Shown here in pieces: positions 26,062 through 36,255 of a DNA stretch of 64,000 nucleotides; the first letter of the stretch is position 1, and each line of letters begins with the position of its first letter. Source of the stretch: Dehalococcoidia bacterium. Lineage in GTDB: Bacteria > Chloroflexota > Dehalococcoidia > GIF9 > UBA5629. The position numbers and the translations under genes were made by a program. The stretch lies in the NCBI GenBank assembly GCA_041653995.1, contig JBAZEK010000002.1:372001-436000 (forward strand), given 5' to 3'. The notes under the pieces were generated by a model. It was not told where the DNA came from, did no database searches, and was given only the letters and a program-made list of their open reading frames with translations.

Positions 26062-26157
26062 TTGGGTTCTGTTATAAAGAAACGTAAAAAGAAGATGGCG
26101 AAACACAAGCATCGGAAGCTTTTAAGAAAGAACCGATGGCAACGACGCCACGCTTAA
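26062..26157 (+). CDS. bS22-like small ribosomal protein (AURKAIP1/COX24 domain)
   Basis: A 31-codon gene starting with TTG, with AGGAG six bases ahead, ending TAA. The product begins MGSVIKKRKKKMAKHKHRK and continues LLRKNRWQRRHA: 16 of its residues are Lys or Arg. From memory it is nearly the same as the 33-residue bS22 of mycobacterial 30S subunits and belongs to the AURKAIP1/COX24 C-terminal domain family, which also includes mitoribosomal mS38. It lies between rplW and rplB inside the S10 operon, 17 bases from each, so it is made with the ribosome. Its length is below usual gene-length cut-offs. It likely binds 16S rRNA near the decoding site, as bS22 does. Confidence 0.85.
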   Translation: MGSVIKKRKKKMAKHKHRKLLRKNRWQRRHA

Positions 26158-26174
26158 AGCAGGAGTAGTTAGAT

Positions 26175-27005
26175 TTGGCTTTAAAGACATTTCGCCCTAC
26201 GTCCCCCGGGCGCCGCGGTATGGTGAAGATATCGTTTGACGATATCACGAAGACGGTGCCGGAAAAAGCCCTGTTGGTTCCGCAGAAAAGAAAGGCGGGA
26301 CGCAACAGCAGGGGTGTGATAACCACGCGCCACAGGGGCGGAGGCGCCAAACGCAAGACGCGCATAATCGATTTTAAGCGGGACAAGTTGGGCGTGCCCG
26401 GGAAAGTGGCTGCTATCGAATATGATCCTGGCCGCACAGCACGCATTGCTTTGATCTTTTATGTTGACGGCGAGAAACGCTATATGCTCTGCCCTCTGGG
26501 GCTGGGCGTTGGCGATACCATTCAAGCCGGGGAAAATGCTGAGGTCAAGCCGGGCAACAACCTGCCGCTGGGCAATATACCGGCCGGCACCACAGTGCAC
26601 AACCTGGAGTTCGAGCCCAACAAGGGGGGCCAGATAGTGCGTAGCGCCGGGACTTCGGCCCAGGTGCTGGGCAAGGAAGATAGATACACGATGGTTCGCC
26701 TGCCTTCCGGTGAAGTTCGCCGCTTTATGAATGAATGCAGGGCTACTATCGGCCAGGTAGGAAACCTTGACCACCAGAACATTAAACACGGTAAAGCAGG
26801 ACGTGTACGCTTACTGGGAAGACGTCCCAAGGTCAGGGGTTCAGCCATGACTCCCCGCGATCATCCCCACGGCGGTGGCGAAGGCAGATCGCCGCGCGGC
26901 ATGCCTCCCAAGACACCGCAGGGCAAGCCGGCACTGGGGCACAGGACACGTGTGGGCAAAGCATCCGATAAATTGATCGTAAGGCGCCGCTACGCCGCGA
27001 AATAA
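26175..27005 (+). CDS. rplB: Ribosomal protein uL2
   Basis: 276 residues, TTG start preceded by AGGAG. N-terminal RNA-binding domain with [20 protein letters not shown], central SH3-like domain, and the C-terminal signature [16 protein letters not shown] with the conserved histidine next to the peptidyl-transferase centre. It is needed for subunit joining and peptide-bond formation. Full length. Confidence 0.98.
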   Translation: MALKTFRPTSPGRRGMVKISFDDITKTVPEKALLVPQKRKAGRNSRGVITTRHRGGGAKRKTRIIDFKRDKLGVPGKVAAIEYDPGRTARIALIFYVDGEKRYMLCPLGLGVGDTIQAGENAEVKPGNNLPLGNIPAGTTVHNLEFEPNKGGQIVRSAGTSAQVLGKEDRYTMVRLPSGEVRRFMNECRATIGQVGNLDHQNIKHGKAGRVRLLGRRPKVRGSAMTPRDHPHGGGEGRSPRGMPPKTPQGKPALGHRTRVGKASDKLIVRRRYAAK

Positions 27006-27020
27006 AGAGGTAAATTAAAA

Positions 27021-27326
27021 ATGTCACGTTCAGCGAGAAAGGGCCCGTATTGTCATCCCAAGCTGCTGAAAAAAATTGAGGCGCTCAATAAGAAGGGAGA
27101 CAAGCAGGTTATCAAGACCTGGGCAAGGTCTTCCACCGTCATGCCGGAGATGCTCGGACACACTATCGGTGTTCATGACGGCAGGCGCCATGTGCCCATT
27201 TTTATTACTGAAAATATGGTAGGCCACAAGCTGGGCGAATTTGCCATGACCCGCACTTTCCGCGGTCACGTGGGAAAGGCCACGGCTGCGGCGCCGGTTA
27301 AGAAGAAAGAAGCAGGTAAGGCATGA
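27021..27326 (+). CDS. rpsS: Ribosomal protein uS19
   Basis: 101 residues starting [20 protein letters not shown]. Core signature [19 protein letters not shown]. It binds 16S rRNA in the head with S13 and contacts the A-site tRNA region. The C-terminal KKKEAGKA is a short lysine tail. Its last four bases overlap the rplV start (ATGA), implying translational coupling. Confidence 0.98.
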   Translation: MSRSARKGPYCHPKLLKKIEALNKKGDKQVIKTWARSSTVMPEMLGHTIGVHDGRRHVPIFITENMVGHKLGEFAMTRTFRGHVGKATAAAPVKKKEAGKA

Positions 27327-27661
27327 GAGTAGGAGCAGTAGCTAAAGATATCGGGATCCCTCCCCGCAAGATGAAACTTGTGGTGGATATGGTGCGGGGT
27401 AAAAAAGTTGAAGATGCCCTGAATATTTTGAAATTCACGCCTACTCCTGCTGCCAAAGCTGTAGCAAAGGTGATAAAATCGGCTTCTTCCAATGCGGAGA
27501 ACAATTTCCAGTTGGATCCATCCGAATTAAAGGTTGTTTATATCACGGCTGACGAAGCCCGGACACTGAAAAGGTATAGACCCCAGTCCAGGGGCCGGTT
27601 CAGTCCCATATTGAAGCGAGCAACGCATATCAAGGTTTTCGTCTCCGAGGAGGATAAATAA
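27323..27661 (+). CDS. rplV: Ribosomal protein uL22
   Basis: 112 residues. [20 protein letters not shown] opens the fold and the tunnel hairpin is [21 protein letters not shown], where macrolide-resistance changes arise in other species; nothing unusual is seen there. It overlaps rpsS by four bases and its stop abuts the GTG of rpsC. Confidence 0.98.
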   Translation: MRVGAVAKDIGIPPRKMKLVVDMVRGKKVEDALNILKFTPTPAAKAVAKVIKSASSNAENNFQLDPSELKVVYITADEARTLKRYRPQSRGRFSPILKRATHIKVFVSEEDK

Positions 27662-28301
27662 GTGGGACATAAAGTTCACCCCTACGGTTTCCGCATAGGG
27701 ATCATACGCGGCTGGAGGGCCAAGTGGTATGACGAGAAAAATTACCTGGAGACCCTGCATGATGATCTCAAGCTGCGTAAGGAGATCAAGCGCAGGCTGC
27801 GCGAAGGTGCGGTGGCAAGGGTCGAGATGGATCGACAGGGTAATGATATAGTTGTGACTATTTTCACCGCACGACCAGGTATTGTCATCGGACGTGGCGG
27901 TCAGCGTGCCGAGGAACTGAGGTCCGAGCTGGAGAAACTTTGCGGCAAGAAGGTTAAATTATCCATAAAGGAAGTCGAGCAACCGGAGACGGAAGCTATG
28001 CTGGTGGCGCGCAATATCGCCGATTCCCTCGAACGGCGAATAGCATTCAGACGCGCCATGAAGCAGGCTGCCTTTAAGACCAGACAGGCCGGCGCCAAGG
28101 GCATAAGGATAAGCTGCGCCGGCAGGCTGGGGGGTGCGGAAATAGCCAGGCGTGAAACTGTACGTGAAGGCCAATTACCTCTGCATACGCTGTGTGCAGA
28201 TATTGATTACGGAGTTGCAGAAGCAGCTACCACTATGGGAAACATCGGTGTCAAAGTTTGGATTTACAAAGGCAACATTATCCCTGAAGTAAGGAGAGAA
28301 A

Positions 28302-28728
<427 letters not shown>

Positions 28729-28742
<14 letters not shown>

Positions 28743-28926
28743 AATCAGGGCGTTGGGTGACGCCGAATTGCAAAAAAAATTGGAGGAAGCTCACCAGGAG
28801 CTGTTTAACCTGCGCTTCAAGTTGGCGACTAAGCAATTGGTCAACCACCGCGAGCTGCCCAAGGTCAGGAAAAAGATCGCCAGGATAAACACGATTATAC
28901 GCGAACGGGAGCTTGGCAAGAAGTAA
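28729..28926 (+). CDS. rpmC: Ribosomal protein uL29
   Basis: 65 residues. [20 protein letters not shown] followed by [15 protein letters not shown] and [17 protein letters not shown], the typical two-helix hairpin that sits at the tunnel exit next to L23. GAGGTAAAAGGTG precedes the ATG. It overlaps rplP by 14 bases and rpsQ follows after three bases. Confidence 0.97.
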
Positions 28927-28929
28927 AAA

Positions 28930-29235
28930 ATGGAAAAAAACCATAAAACCAGAACAGGTAAAGTCATCAGCAACAAGATGCAAAAGACGGTGGTCGTTCG
29001 CGTCGACAACCTGCGCAGGCACCCTCTATACCATAAGGTGGTCAAGCATTCCTCCAGTTTCAAGGCCCATGATGAGGAGAACAAATGCAACGTCGGCGAC
29101 GTGGTAAAGATTGTGGAGACACGGCCGCTGTCGAAGGATAAGAACTGGCGGGTCGTGGAAATAATACAGAAAGCGGACATAGTCGGTGTCTTAAAGGACG
29201 ATGTGGCACAGGAAAACCAGGAGGGATCAAAGTGA
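28930..29235 (+). CDS. rpsQ: Ribosomal protein uS17
   Basis: 101 residues. The OB-fold signature is [20 protein letters not shown] and [20 protein letters not shown]. It is a primary binder of the 16S 5' domain. The C-terminal 20 residues (after ADIVGV) are an acidic extension beyond the fold. Stop and the GTG of rplN overlap by four bases. Confidence 0.97.
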   Translation: MEKNHKTRTGKVISNKMQKTVVVRVDNLRRHPLYHKVVKHSSSFKAHDEENKCNVGDVVKIVETRPLSKDKNWRVVEIIQKADIVGVLKDDVAQENQEGSK

Positions 29236-29600
29236 TCCAGCCGAATACCAGATTAAAAGTTGCGGATAATACGGGTGCACGTCAGGTGATGTGCATCGGA
29301 GTACCGGGAGGTACCCGCAGGCGCTATGCTTCTGTGGGAGACGTAATCACCTGCAGCGTCAAGCGCGCCATACCCGGTGGGGTGGTTAAGAAAGGTGACG
29401 TCGTCAAAGCGGTCATCGTGAGGATCGCCCAGCACCACCATAGGCCGGACGGCTCATACGTGCGTTTCGACGACAACGCCGCCGTAATACTTGACGACAA
29501 GGGTAATCCCAAGGGTACCCGCATATTCGGACCGGTGGCGAGAGAACTGAGGGACAAGAATTTTATGAAGATTATTTCCCTGGCGCCCGAGGTGCTGTGA
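29232..29600 (+). CDS. rplN: Ribosomal protein uL14
   Basis: 122 residues, exactly the usual length, GTG start ([20 protein letters not shown]). The family motif is [20 protein letters not shown]14 forms an intersubunit bridge and binds the silencing factor RsfS. AGGAGGG lies before the start, inside rpsQ. Confidence 0.98.
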   Translation: MIQPNTRLKVADNTGARQVMCIGVPGGTRRRYASVGDVITCSVKRAIPGGVVKKGDVVKAVIVRIAQHHHRPDGSYVRFDDNAAVILDDKGNPKGTRIFGPVARELRDKNFMKIISLAPEVL

Positions 29601-29601
29601 G

Positions 29602-29913
29602 ATGAAGATTCGTAAAAATGACAATGTGTTGATCATATCCGGTAAGGATAAAGGTAAAAAGGGCAAGGTTCGCAAGGCTATGCCCGATAAGAACAGCGTA
29701 ATTGTGGAAGGATTCAACCTGATCAAACGTCATTCCAAGACAAAGGGAAAGACGCGGCAGGCCGGCATTATCGAGCTGGAGGCGCCCATTGCTATCTCCA
29801 ACGTGATGGTAATCTGCAATAAGTGCAACAAGCCTGCCCGGCTGGGATACAGGGAGCTTGAAGACGGCAACAAGGCAAGGTTCTGCCGCAGTTGCAATGA
29901 GATCATTGACTAA
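29602..29913 (+). CDS. rplX: Ribosomal protein uL24, zinc-site form
   Basis: 103 residues. The KOW domain VLIISGKDKGKKGKVRKAMP starts 50S assembly. Near the C-terminus CNKCNKP and CRSCNE form a four-cysteine zinc site. GAGGTGCTGTGAG precedes the ATG. Confidence 0.97.
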   Translation: MKIRKNDNVLIISGKDKGKKGKVRKAMPDKNSVIVEGFNLIKRHSKTKGKTRQAGIIELEAPIAISNVMVICNKCNKPARLGYRELEDGNKARFCRSCNEIID

Positions 29914-29930
29914 CTTGAGGTAACCCGATA

Positions 29931-30473
29931 ATGGTAAGACTGAAAGAAAGATATAATAAAGAGATTGTGCCGCAGCTGATAAAGAAGTACGGCTACCGCA
30001 ATATTATGGAAGTTCCCAGGGTCAATAAGATCGTCCTTAACCTGGGTATGGGCGAATCGCTGGTCAACCCCAAGGCCATGGAGGCCGCAGGAAAAGACAT
30101 GACGACCATCGCCGGCCAGCACGCGGTAATTACCAAGGCCAAGAAATCCATAGCCGCCTTCAAGCTGAGGGCGGGCACACCCATCGGAATGATGGTAACA
30201 CTGCGCGATAAGAGGATGTATGAATTCCTGGATAAGCTGGTTAGCGTGGTTCTTCCCAGGATACGCGATTTCCAGGGCGTGCCGCGCGATGCTTTCGATG
30301 GGCAGGGTAATTATACGCTGGGTCTGAAAGAGCAGATCGTGTTCCCCGAGATTGAGTATGACAAGGTGGACAAGACCAGGGGACTTGAGATAACGATAGT
30401 TACATCGGCGAAGACGGACGAGGACGGCAGGCGCCTGCTCGAGGCCATCGGTATGCCGTTCAAGAAAAATTAG
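29931..30473 (+). CDS. rplE: Ribosomal protein uL5
   Basis: 180 residues. [19 protein letters not shown] and [20 protein letters not shown] are family signatures. L5 binds 5S rRNA and forms an intersubunit bridge with S13. Length is standard. TTGAGGTAACCCGATA provides the ribosome-binding site. Confidence 0.98.
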   Translation: MVRLKERYNKEIVPQLIKKYGYRNIMEVPRVNKIVLNLGMGESLVNPKAMEAAGKDMTTIAGQHAVITKAKKSIAAFKLRAGTPIGMMVTLRDKRMYEFLDKLVSVVLPRIRDFQGVPRDAFDGQGNYTLGLKEQIVFPEIEYDKVDKTRGLEITIVTSAKTDEDGRRLLEAIGMPFKKN

Positions 30474-30485
30474 TAGGGTTAAATT

Positions 30486-30671
30486 ATGGCGAAGTTATGC
30501 AAGGTAAATAAGGCGAACCGGCCACCCAAGTACAAAGTGCAGCAGCATAGCCGCTGCAAGTTGTGCGGCAGACCAAGGGCGTATATGCGCAAGTTCGGCA
30601 TATGCCGCATCTGCTTCCGCACTTTGGCCCTCAACGGCGAGCTGCCGGGGGTACGGAAATCGAGCTGGTAA
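30486..30671 (+). CDS. rpsN: Ribosomal protein uS14, zinc (C+) type
   Basis: 61 residues, the short zinc-binding form: [20 protein letters not shown] gives the four cysteine ligands. It sits in the head of the 30S subunit beside S3 and S10. A zinc-free, longer paralogue exists in some bacteria as a back-up; none is in this window. Confidence 0.98.
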   Translation: MAKLCKVNKANRPPKYKVQQHSRCKLCGRPRAYMRKFGICRICFRTLALNGELPGVRKSSW

Positions 30672-30695
30672 TATAGTTAGCGGAGTTGTTTATCA

Positions 30696-31088
30696 ATGGT
30701 TACTGATCCGATTGCTGATTTGTTGACCCGGGTGCGCAATGCTGCCATGGCACGCCATGACAGCGTGAATATCCCTGCCTCCAAGATGAAAATCGCGGTT
30801 GCTAAAATCCTCAAGGATGAGGGCTTCATCTCCGATTACTCCGTCGTGAAAGGCGAACCGCAGCGCATGATCAAGATTACACTTAAATATATCGATAAGC
30901 AGCCTGCTTTCATAGGCCTTGAGCGTGTTAGCAAGCCTGGACTCAGGATATACTCCGGGAAAAAGGAGATACCCAGGGTCTATGGCGGCCTCGGCATCGC
31001 CGTCATCTCAACCTCTAAGGGACTGATGACCGGCCAGGAGGCCTGGAAGAAAAACATAGGCGGCGAAGTGTTATGTTACGTATGGTAA
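30696..31088 (+). CDS. rpsH: Ribosomal protein uS8
   Basis: 130 residues: [20 protein letters not shown] at the start, C-terminal [20 protein letters not shown]8 binds the central domain of 16S rRNA and in E. coli represses the spc operon by binding near rplE; no such copy of the target was noticed here. GCGGAGTT precedes the ATG. Confidence 0.98.
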   Translation: MVTDPIADLLTRVRNAAMARHDSVNIPASKMKIAVAKILKDEGFISDYSVVKGEPQRMIKITLKYIDKQPAFIGLERVSKPGLRIYSGKKEIPRVYGGLGIAVISTSKGLMTGQEAWKKNIGGEVLCYVW

Positions 31089-31110
31089 TTGAATACAGTG
31101 AGGTGAACCT

Positions 31111-31665
31111 GTGTCTCGTATAGGACGGATGCCTGTACCTGTGCCTGACGGCGTTAAGATCAAGATCGACGGTACAGTGGTTACTGTAGAAGGCAGTAAA
31201 GGCAAGCTGACCCGTGAATTCCACCCTGACATCACGATTAAGCAGGAAAGCGGGAATTTGATCGTGACACGCCCGACCGATAACCGGCAGCACCGCTCAC
31301 TGCACGGCCTCAGCAGGTCGCTTCTGGCCAATATGGTGGACGGTGTCACCAAAGGTTTTGAGAAGAACCTTGAGTTGAGCGGTGTCGGCTACAGGGCAGC
31401 CAAAGAGGGCGACAAACTGAAGCTGCAAATAGGCTACAGCCACCCTGTGGAATTCGACCCGCCCCAAGGTATAGATATCACTGTCGCAGGGACCAACAAG
31501 ATCCGCGTATTTGGTGTCGATAAGGAGCTCGTTGGCGAAACGGCGGCTGAAATCAGGCGTATTCGCGTTCCTGACGCTTACAAGGGCAAGGGTGTCAAAT
31601 ATGCCGGTGAAAGGCTTCGTCTTAAACCCGGCAAGGCCGGCAAGACAGCTACGAAAGGGAAATAA
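31111..31665 (+). CDS. rplF: Ribosomal protein uL6
   Basis: 184 residues, GTG start with GTGAGG before it. N-terminal [18 protein letters not shown] and the C-terminal signature [20 protein letters not shown]. Two related domains place it near the factor-binding site. A Lys-rich tail ends the protein, two bases before rplR. Confidence 0.98.
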   Translation: MSRIGRMPVPVPDGVKIKIDGTVVTVEGSKGKLTREFHPDITIKQESGNLIVTRPTDNRQHRSLHGLSRSLLANMVDGVTKGFEKNLELSGVGYRAAKEGDKLKLQIGYSHPVEFDPPQGIDITVAGTNKIRVFGVDKELVGETAAEIRRIRVPDAYKGKGVKYAGERLRLKPGKAGKTATKGK

Positions 31666-31667
31666 TA

Positions 31668-32033
31668 ATGGCTAAAGTAAGTTCGAATGTAGCCCGCAAA
31701 AGGCGCCACGAGCGCATCAGGTCCACGGTGATCGGCACACCGGATCAACCGAGATTGTGTGTCTTTCGCAGCCTGAGCAATATTTATGCACAGATAATCG
31801 ACGATGCAGAGGGCAAAACCGTTGCCTCGGCAAGCAGCCTGAATGCAGAATTACAGGAGCAGTTAAAGGGCAAGAATAAAACCCAGGTTGCCGAGCTGGT
31901 GGGATCAGAGCTGGCCAAGTCTGCAAAGGAAAAAGGTATAAGCCAGGTTGTATTCGACCGGGGCGGCTATAAATACCATGGCCGGGTTAAAGCTCTGGCT
32001 GAAGCGGCGCGCAAAGCCGGTTTAAAATTCTGA
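31668..32033 (+). CDS. rplR: Ribosomal protein uL18
   Basis: 121 residues. [20 protein letters not shown] is the basic 5S-rRNA-binding start and [20 protein letters not shown] the C-terminal signature. With L5 it mounts 5S rRNA in the central protuberance. It lies two bases after rplF. Confidence 0.98.
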   Translation: MAKVSSNVARKRRHERIRSTVIGTPDQPRLCVFRSLSNIYAQIIDDAEGKTVASASSLNAELQEQLKGKNKTQVAELVGSELAKSAKEKGISQVVFDRGGYKYHGRVKALAEAARKAGLKF

Positions 32034-32043
32034 GGATTTGAGT

Positions 32044-32574
32044 ATGAAAGCTGATACTAAGATGCATACCGTTATGCCAAGATTGGATACCAGCGATATG
32101 GAGTTCACCGAGAAGCTGGTATCGCTGGACCGCGTGACCAAGGTGGTCAAGGGCGGTAAAAATATGCACTTCCGGGCGCTGGTGGTTGTCGGCGACGGCA
32201 AAGGACACGTAGGCGTTGGTTTGGGAAAAGCACGGGAGGTCCCCGAGGCTATCCGCAAAGCCGGCGTATCTGCTAAAAAGAGCGTAATCAGTGTTGTTTT
32301 TAAAGACAAGACTATTCCCCATGAGAGCTTTTCCAAGTTTGGGGCGGCACGCGTGCTGCTCAAGCCGGCCCCTCCCGGCACCGGCGTCATTGCCGGAGGC
32401 GGGGTGCGCGCCGTTGTCGAAGCTGCGGGCGTCAGGGATATCCTGACCAAATCCCTCGGATGTGCCAATCCGGTAAATGTTACCAGGGCGACTATCCTGG
32501 CCCTGGCCAACCTCAGGGATTTCAAGGAAAGCATCAGACGAAGGAAAGGATCTCAGGGGGACGAGGAGATTTAG
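32044..32574 (+). CDS. rpsE: Ribosomal protein uS5
   Basis: 176 residues. ATG at 32044 is preferred to a TTG six bases earlier because AGGA lies seven bases before it. N-terminal double-stranded-RNA-binding-like domain with [19 protein letters not shown] and C-terminal domain with [20 protein letters not shown]5 affects decoding fidelity and mRNA entry. Its C-terminus ends in DEEI. Confidence 0.97.
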   Translation: MKADTKMHTVMPRLDTSDMEFTEKLVSLDRVTKVVKGGKNMHFRALVVVGDGKGHVGVGLGKAREVPEAIRKAGVSAKKSVISVVFKDKTIPHESFSKFGAARVLLKPAPPGTGVIAGGGVRAVVEAAGVRDILTKSLGCANPVNVTRATILALANLRDFKESIRRRKGSQGDEEI

Positions 32575-32578
32575 TCAC

Positions 32579-32773
32579 GTGGCTAAGATACGCATCAAGT
32601 GGATTAAAAGCGATATTGGATATGCAGGCGACCAGAGGCGAACCCTCAGGGCGCTGGGTTTTCACAGGCTGAACGAAGTGGTCGAAAAAGAGGATACCCC
32701 CGTCATCCGGGGTATGATAAACAAAGTCAGCCATATGCTTGAAGTAGAAGAGAACAAACATGGATCAGAGTAA
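32579..32773 (+). CDS. rpmD: Ribosomal protein uL30
   Basis: 64 residues with a GTG start four bases after the rpsE stop; GAGGAG lies upstream. The product AKIRIKWIKSDIGYAGDQRR and TLRALGFHRLNEVV matches L30. The frame stays open upstream, so the start is set by homology and the ribosome-binding site. It overlaps rplO by 14 bases. Confidence 0.95.
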   Translation: MAKIRIKWIKSDIGYAGDQRRTLRALGFHRLNEVVEKEDTPVIRGMINKVSHMLEVEENKHGSE

Positions 32774-33203
32774 TTTAAAGCCTCCTGCAGGAGCTAAACA
32801 TAAGAAAAAGCGTGTCGGCTGCGGCGATGGCAGCGGTCATGGGACGTTTTCCACGCGCGGATGCAAGGGACAGAAGTCACGTTCCGGCAGGGACCTGCGG
32901 CCCGGTTTTGAAGGCGGCCAGTTGCCGATTATCAAGAGGCTGCCCTGGACCAGGGGATTTACCAATGTAGCCAAGATACAATTCAGCCTGGTTAATGTGG
33001 GAGATCTGAAGAAATTCGACGCGGGCGTCGAGGTGAATACCGAGATATTAGTTCAATCCGGCCTGATCAAGTCGGCGTCCCTGCCTGTCAAGATACTTGG
33101 AAACGGCGAATTGGATAGGGCGCTTACAGTCAAGGCCAATAAGTTTTCAGGGGTTGCCAGGAGCAAAATCGAAGCGGCCGGTGGTAAGGTAGAGGAGATT
33201 TAG
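32760..33203 (+). CDS. rplO: Ribosomal protein uL15
   Basis: 147 residues: KRVGCGDGSGHGTFSTRGCK and the signature GFEGGQLPIIKRLPWTRGF. It assembles late into the 50S subunit and lies beside L35 and 23S domain II. Only one base separates it from secY, the conserved order in bacteria. Confidence 0.98.
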   Translation: MDQSNLKPPAGAKHKKKRVGCGDGSGHGTFSTRGCKGQKSRSGRDLRPGFEGGQLPIIKRLPWTRGFTNVAKIQFSLVNVGDLKKFDAGVEVNTEILVQSGLIKSASLPVKILGNGELDRALTVKANKFSGVARSKIEAAGGKVEEI

Positions 33204-33204
33204 T

Positions 33205-34521
33205 ATGCCGCAGACTCAGTCACGGCCCCGCCTGATCCAGGCGATGATCGATGCCTTCTCGCTGCCTGACCTCAGGCAGAAGCTTATCTTCACTCTGGCA
33301 ATGCTGATCGTATTCAGGTTTATTGCCCATGTTCCCATACCCGGCGTGGACCTGGCCCAACTTCAAGATATTTTCGACCGCAATCAGCTGCTGGGCATGC
33401 TCGATCTTTTCAGCGGCGGCGCCATGAGATATTTCAGCATAGCTGCAATGGGCGTATATCCCTATATCACTTCATCGATTATAATGCAGCTTTTAGTGCC
33501 GGTTATACCTGCTCTGCGCAGGCTTTCGGAAGAGGGAGAATCCGGCAGGAACAGGATCAATCAGATAACCCACTGGCTGACCATACCGCTGGCAGCGCTG
33601 CAGGGATTTGCCCAGCTTCAGCTTTTACGCAGCCAGGGAGGCGTACTTGAGGCCGGTCCACTGGAGACAGTGGCCATCGTGGCATCGCTTACCGCCGGCA
33701 CTATGATATGTGTATGGCTGGGCGAATTAATAACCGAGAGGGGCATCGGCAACGGTGTTTCGATCATCATCTTCGGCGGCATCATCGCCGGACTGCCGGA
33801 ACAGATAGGACGCGGTATGATAGCCAAGGAAGATTGGGCGGGCGTCGGTGTATTTGTATTGTTGGCGCTGGCCACGGTGGTTTTAATCGTGATTTTCACA
33901 GAAGGACACCGCCGCATACCGGTGCAATATGCCCGTACGGCTTTCCGCGGAGGCAAGATGTATCGGCAGGCAGGATCTACATACATACCACTGCGAGTTA
34001 ACATGGCGGGCATGATCCCGTTGATCTTCGCCATGTCCCTCATGATATTCCCCGGCACCATAGCCAGCTACTTCGCAGCGCCGGCGGGGCAGGACCCTAA
34101 TTTTGCCAACACAATTATGGAATGGTTCAATCCCAGTACACCTGTGCCCATCGGCCTTTTCTACTGGATCCTGTACTTCGTGCTGGTCGTCGGCTTCACC
34201 TTTTTCTATACCATGGTTATTTTTGAGCAGATGGACCTGGCTCGCACCCTGCAGCGACAGGGAGGATTCATTCCGGGCGTCCGGCCGGGCAAGCCCACGA
34301 CGGACTATTTAAACGGCGTAACCAATCGTTTGACCTGGGGCGGGGCCCTTTTCCTGGCCATCGTGGCCATTATGCCGTTTTTCGCCAGTCAGATTACAAA
34401 CGCATCGGTAATGACGCTTTCCAGCACAGCCATACTGATCGTAGTGGGCGTGGCGCTGGATACCATGAAGCAGATAGAGGCGCAGCTTACCATGCGGCGC
34501 TATGAAGGTTTCTTAAAGTAA
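33205..34521 (+). CDS. secY: Protein translocase subunit SecY
   Basis: 438 residues with ten predicted membrane helices. Family signatures are AHVPIPGVDLAQLQDIF near the first helix, LFSGGAMRYFSIAAMGVYPY at the plug, and RQGGFIPGVRPGKPTTDYL in the cytosolic loop 8/9 that meets SecA and the ribosome. It forms the central export channel with SecE and SecG. GGAG lies upstream in rplO. Confidence 0.98.
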   Translation: MPQTQSRPRLIQAMIDAFSLPDLRQKLIFTLAMLIVFRFIAHVPIPGVDLAQLQDIFDRNQLLGMLDLFSGGAMRYFSIAAMGVYPYITSSIIMQLLVPVIPALRRLSEEGESGRNRINQITHWLTIPLAALQGFAQLQLLRSQGGVLEAGPLETVAIVASLTAGTMICVWLGELITERGIGNGVSIIIFGGIIAGLPEQIGRGMIAKEDWAGVGVFVLLALATVVLIVIFTEGHRRIPVQYARTAFRGGKMYRQAGSTYIPLRVNMAGMIPLIFAMSLMIFPGTIASYFAAPAGQDPNFANTIMEWFNPSTPVPIGLFYWILYFVLVVGFTFFYTMVIFEQMDLARTLQRQGGFIPGVRPGKPTTDYLNGVTNRLTWGGALFLAIVAIMPFFASQITNASVMTLSSTAILIVVGVALDTMKQIEAQLTMRRYEGFLK

Positions 34522-34534
34522 GGAGGATTTGAAA

Positions 34535-35194
34535 ATGTTCTTCATATTGCTTGGAGCGCCCGGTGCAGGAAAGGGTACCCAGGCAGATATTATAGTTAAA
34601 GAGATGTCGTTGCCGCACGTTGCGTCAGGCGATCTTTTCAGGCATGCGCTGAAGAACGGGACCGATCTGGGAAAGCAGGCGGAATCGTACATGAAAGCCG
34701 GAAAACTGGTGCCTGACGAGATAACTATCAAGATGATCCTCGAAAGGATTGCAAAAGACGACTGCAAAAACGGTTGTGTCTTTGACGGTTTCCCCCGCAC
34801 ACTCGAACAGGCCAGGGCGCTGGATGCCGCGCTGGAGAAGCAGGGCAAAGCGATCGAAAGAGCCATATATATCGAGGTGCCCGAAAGCGTACTGCTCGAC
34901 AGGCTGACCGGACGCTGGGTATGCCGGACCTGTCAGGCTCCTTTCCATCAAAAGAACCAGCCGCCCAAGAAAGAGGGCGTGTGCGATAAGTGTGAAGGCG
35001 AGCTTTACCAGAGAGCTGATGATAAAGAAGAGACTATTAAAGAGCGTCTGAAGGTTTATTTCGCCCAGACCATGCCGCTGCTTGAGTACTATGATAAAAA
35101 AGGCAGGCTTTTCAGATGCAACGGCAATCAGCACATAAACGAGGTGGGCAAAGATATAGTTCAGTTTCTTAAAGGACTGAAGCAGAAGAAATAA
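34535..35194 (+). CDS. adk: Adenylate kinase, zinc-LID form
   Basis: 219 residues. ATG 34535 with AGGAGG eight bases before; a TTG at 34529 is less likely. P-loop LLGAPGAGKGTQADII, DGFPRTLEQA and DRLTGRWVC motifs; LID with CRTC and CDKC binding zinc. It converts ATP and AMP to two ADP. The linkage to secY and map is conserved in many bacteria. Confidence 0.98.
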   Translation: MFFILLGAPGAGKGTQADIIVKEMSLPHVASGDLFRHALKNGTDLGKQAESYMKAGKLVPDEITIKMILERIAKDDCKNGCVFDGFPRTLEQARALDAALEKQGKAIERAIYIEVPESVLLDRLTGRWVCRTCQAPFHQKNQPPKKEGVCDKCEGELYQRADDKEETIKERLKVYFAQTMPLLEYYDKKGRLFRCNGNQHINEVGKDIVQFLKGLKQKK

Positions 35195-35944
35195 ATGACT
35201 ATTATTAAATCGGCCGAGGAGATCGCTATCATGCGAGAGGCCGGCAGGATTGTAGCGATAGTGTTACAGAGAATGAGCCAAGCAGTTAAACCGGGCATTA
35301 AGACGCGGCAGCTCAACGACCTGGCCGAAAAGGAATTGGGCAGGTGGAAAGAGGCCAGAGCGTCGTTCAAAGGCTATAACGGTTTTCCTGCCAGCATCTG
35401 TGCGTCGGTGAACGATGAGATCGTTCACGGCATACCTGACAACAGAGTGCTGAAGGAAGGCGACATAGTATCACTGGATTTCGGGGTCATTTTTAAAGGA
35501 TTTCAGGGCGACGCCGCTGTTACCGTTGGTGTCGGTCAGATCAGCCCTGAAGCAACCCGTCTGATGGAAGTCGCCCGGACGTCCCTGATGCAGGGGATAG
35601 CGTCAGCGCGCGAAGGCGGGACGCTGGGGGATATCGGGGCAGCCATTCAGACTTACGCGGAACAGCAGGGTTACAATGTGGTCAGGGAATACTCGGGTCA
35701 CGGAATCGGCAGGGATATGCATGAGGACCCGCTGGTGCCCAACTTCGGCACCAGAGGCGATGGGCTCAAGTTGAAAGAGGGCATGACACTTGCGCTTGAG
35801 CCGATGGTAAACGCCGGCGGCTGGAAGACACGGCAGAACGCCAACGGCTGGACGGTACATACCGCCGACCATAGCCTGTCGGCGCATTTTGAGCATACTA
35901 TTGCCATCAGGAGCGGAGAAGCCCAGATCCTGACAATGCCGTAA
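35195..35944 (+). CDS. map: Type I methionine aminopeptidase
   Basis: 249 residues. The five metal ligands are visible: LDFGVIFKGFQGDAAVTVG (two aspartates), SGHGIGRDMHEDP (histidine), EPMVNAGG (glutamate), and the last glutamate in HFEHTIAIRSGE. It removes the initiator methionine from new proteins. It begins at the base after the adk stop, with AAGAAA as a weak ribosome-binding site, consistent with coupling. Confidence 0.97.
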   Translation: MTIIKSAEEIAIMREAGRIVAIVLQRMSQAVKPGIKTRQLNDLAEKELGRWKEARASFKGYNGFPASICASVNDEIVHGIPDNRVLKEGDIVSLDFGVIFKGFQGDAAVTVGVGQISPEATRLMEVARTSLMQGIASAREGGTLGDIGAAIQTYAEQQGYNVVREYSGHGIGRDMHEDPLVPNFGTRGDGLKLKEGMTLALEPMVNAGGWKTRQNANGWTVHTADHSLSAHFEHTIAIRSGEAQILTMP

Positions 35945-35953
35945 GAACAGTAT

Positions 35954-36172
35954 ATGGATAAAAAAGAAGCAATTGAGGTCGAAGGAACTGTAATTGAATC
36001 GTTGCCCAATGCTACTTTCAGAGTGGAGTTGGCCAACGGTCACAGGGTCCTTGCACATATATCGGGAAAAATGCGCAGACACTACATCAGGATATTGCCA
36101 GCGGATAAAGTGCTGGTTGAGTTGTCACCTTACGATCTTACCAGAGGCAGGATAACCTACCGCTTCAAGTAA
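35954..36172 (+). CDS. infA: Translation initiation factor IF-1
   Basis: 72 residues, standard length. [20 protein letters not shown] and [19 protein letters not shown] are family signatures of the OB fold. It occupies the A site during initiation. It follows map by nine bases. The 83-base gap after it contains a promoter for the alpha operon. Confidence 0.98.
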   Translation: MDKKEAIEVEGTVIESLPNATFRVELANGHRVLAHISGKMRRHYIRILPADKVLVELSPYDLTRGRITYRFK

Positions 36173-36188
36173 GACAGAGAGTATTGTT

Positions 36189-36218
36189 TTGACATAAAGT
36201 GAATAAAAGGATTATAGT
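36189..36218 (+). promoter_or_regulatory. Internal promoter before rpmJ-rpsM-rpsK-rpsD-rpoA
   Basis: Perfect TTGACA (36189-36194), an 18-base spacer and TATAGT (36213-36218, five of six). It is in the 83-base infA-rpmJ gap, the longest gap inside the cluster. A start near 36225 would supply rpmJ and the alpha-operon genes independently of the upstream promoter. Confidence 0.65.
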
Positions 36219-36255
36219 ATTAAGCGGTTTTTTTGGAAACGAGGACATATCGGAA

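Noticed and set aside
26181..26789. 202-codon minus-strand frame inside rplB
   Set aside because: Shadow of the conserved L2 gene.
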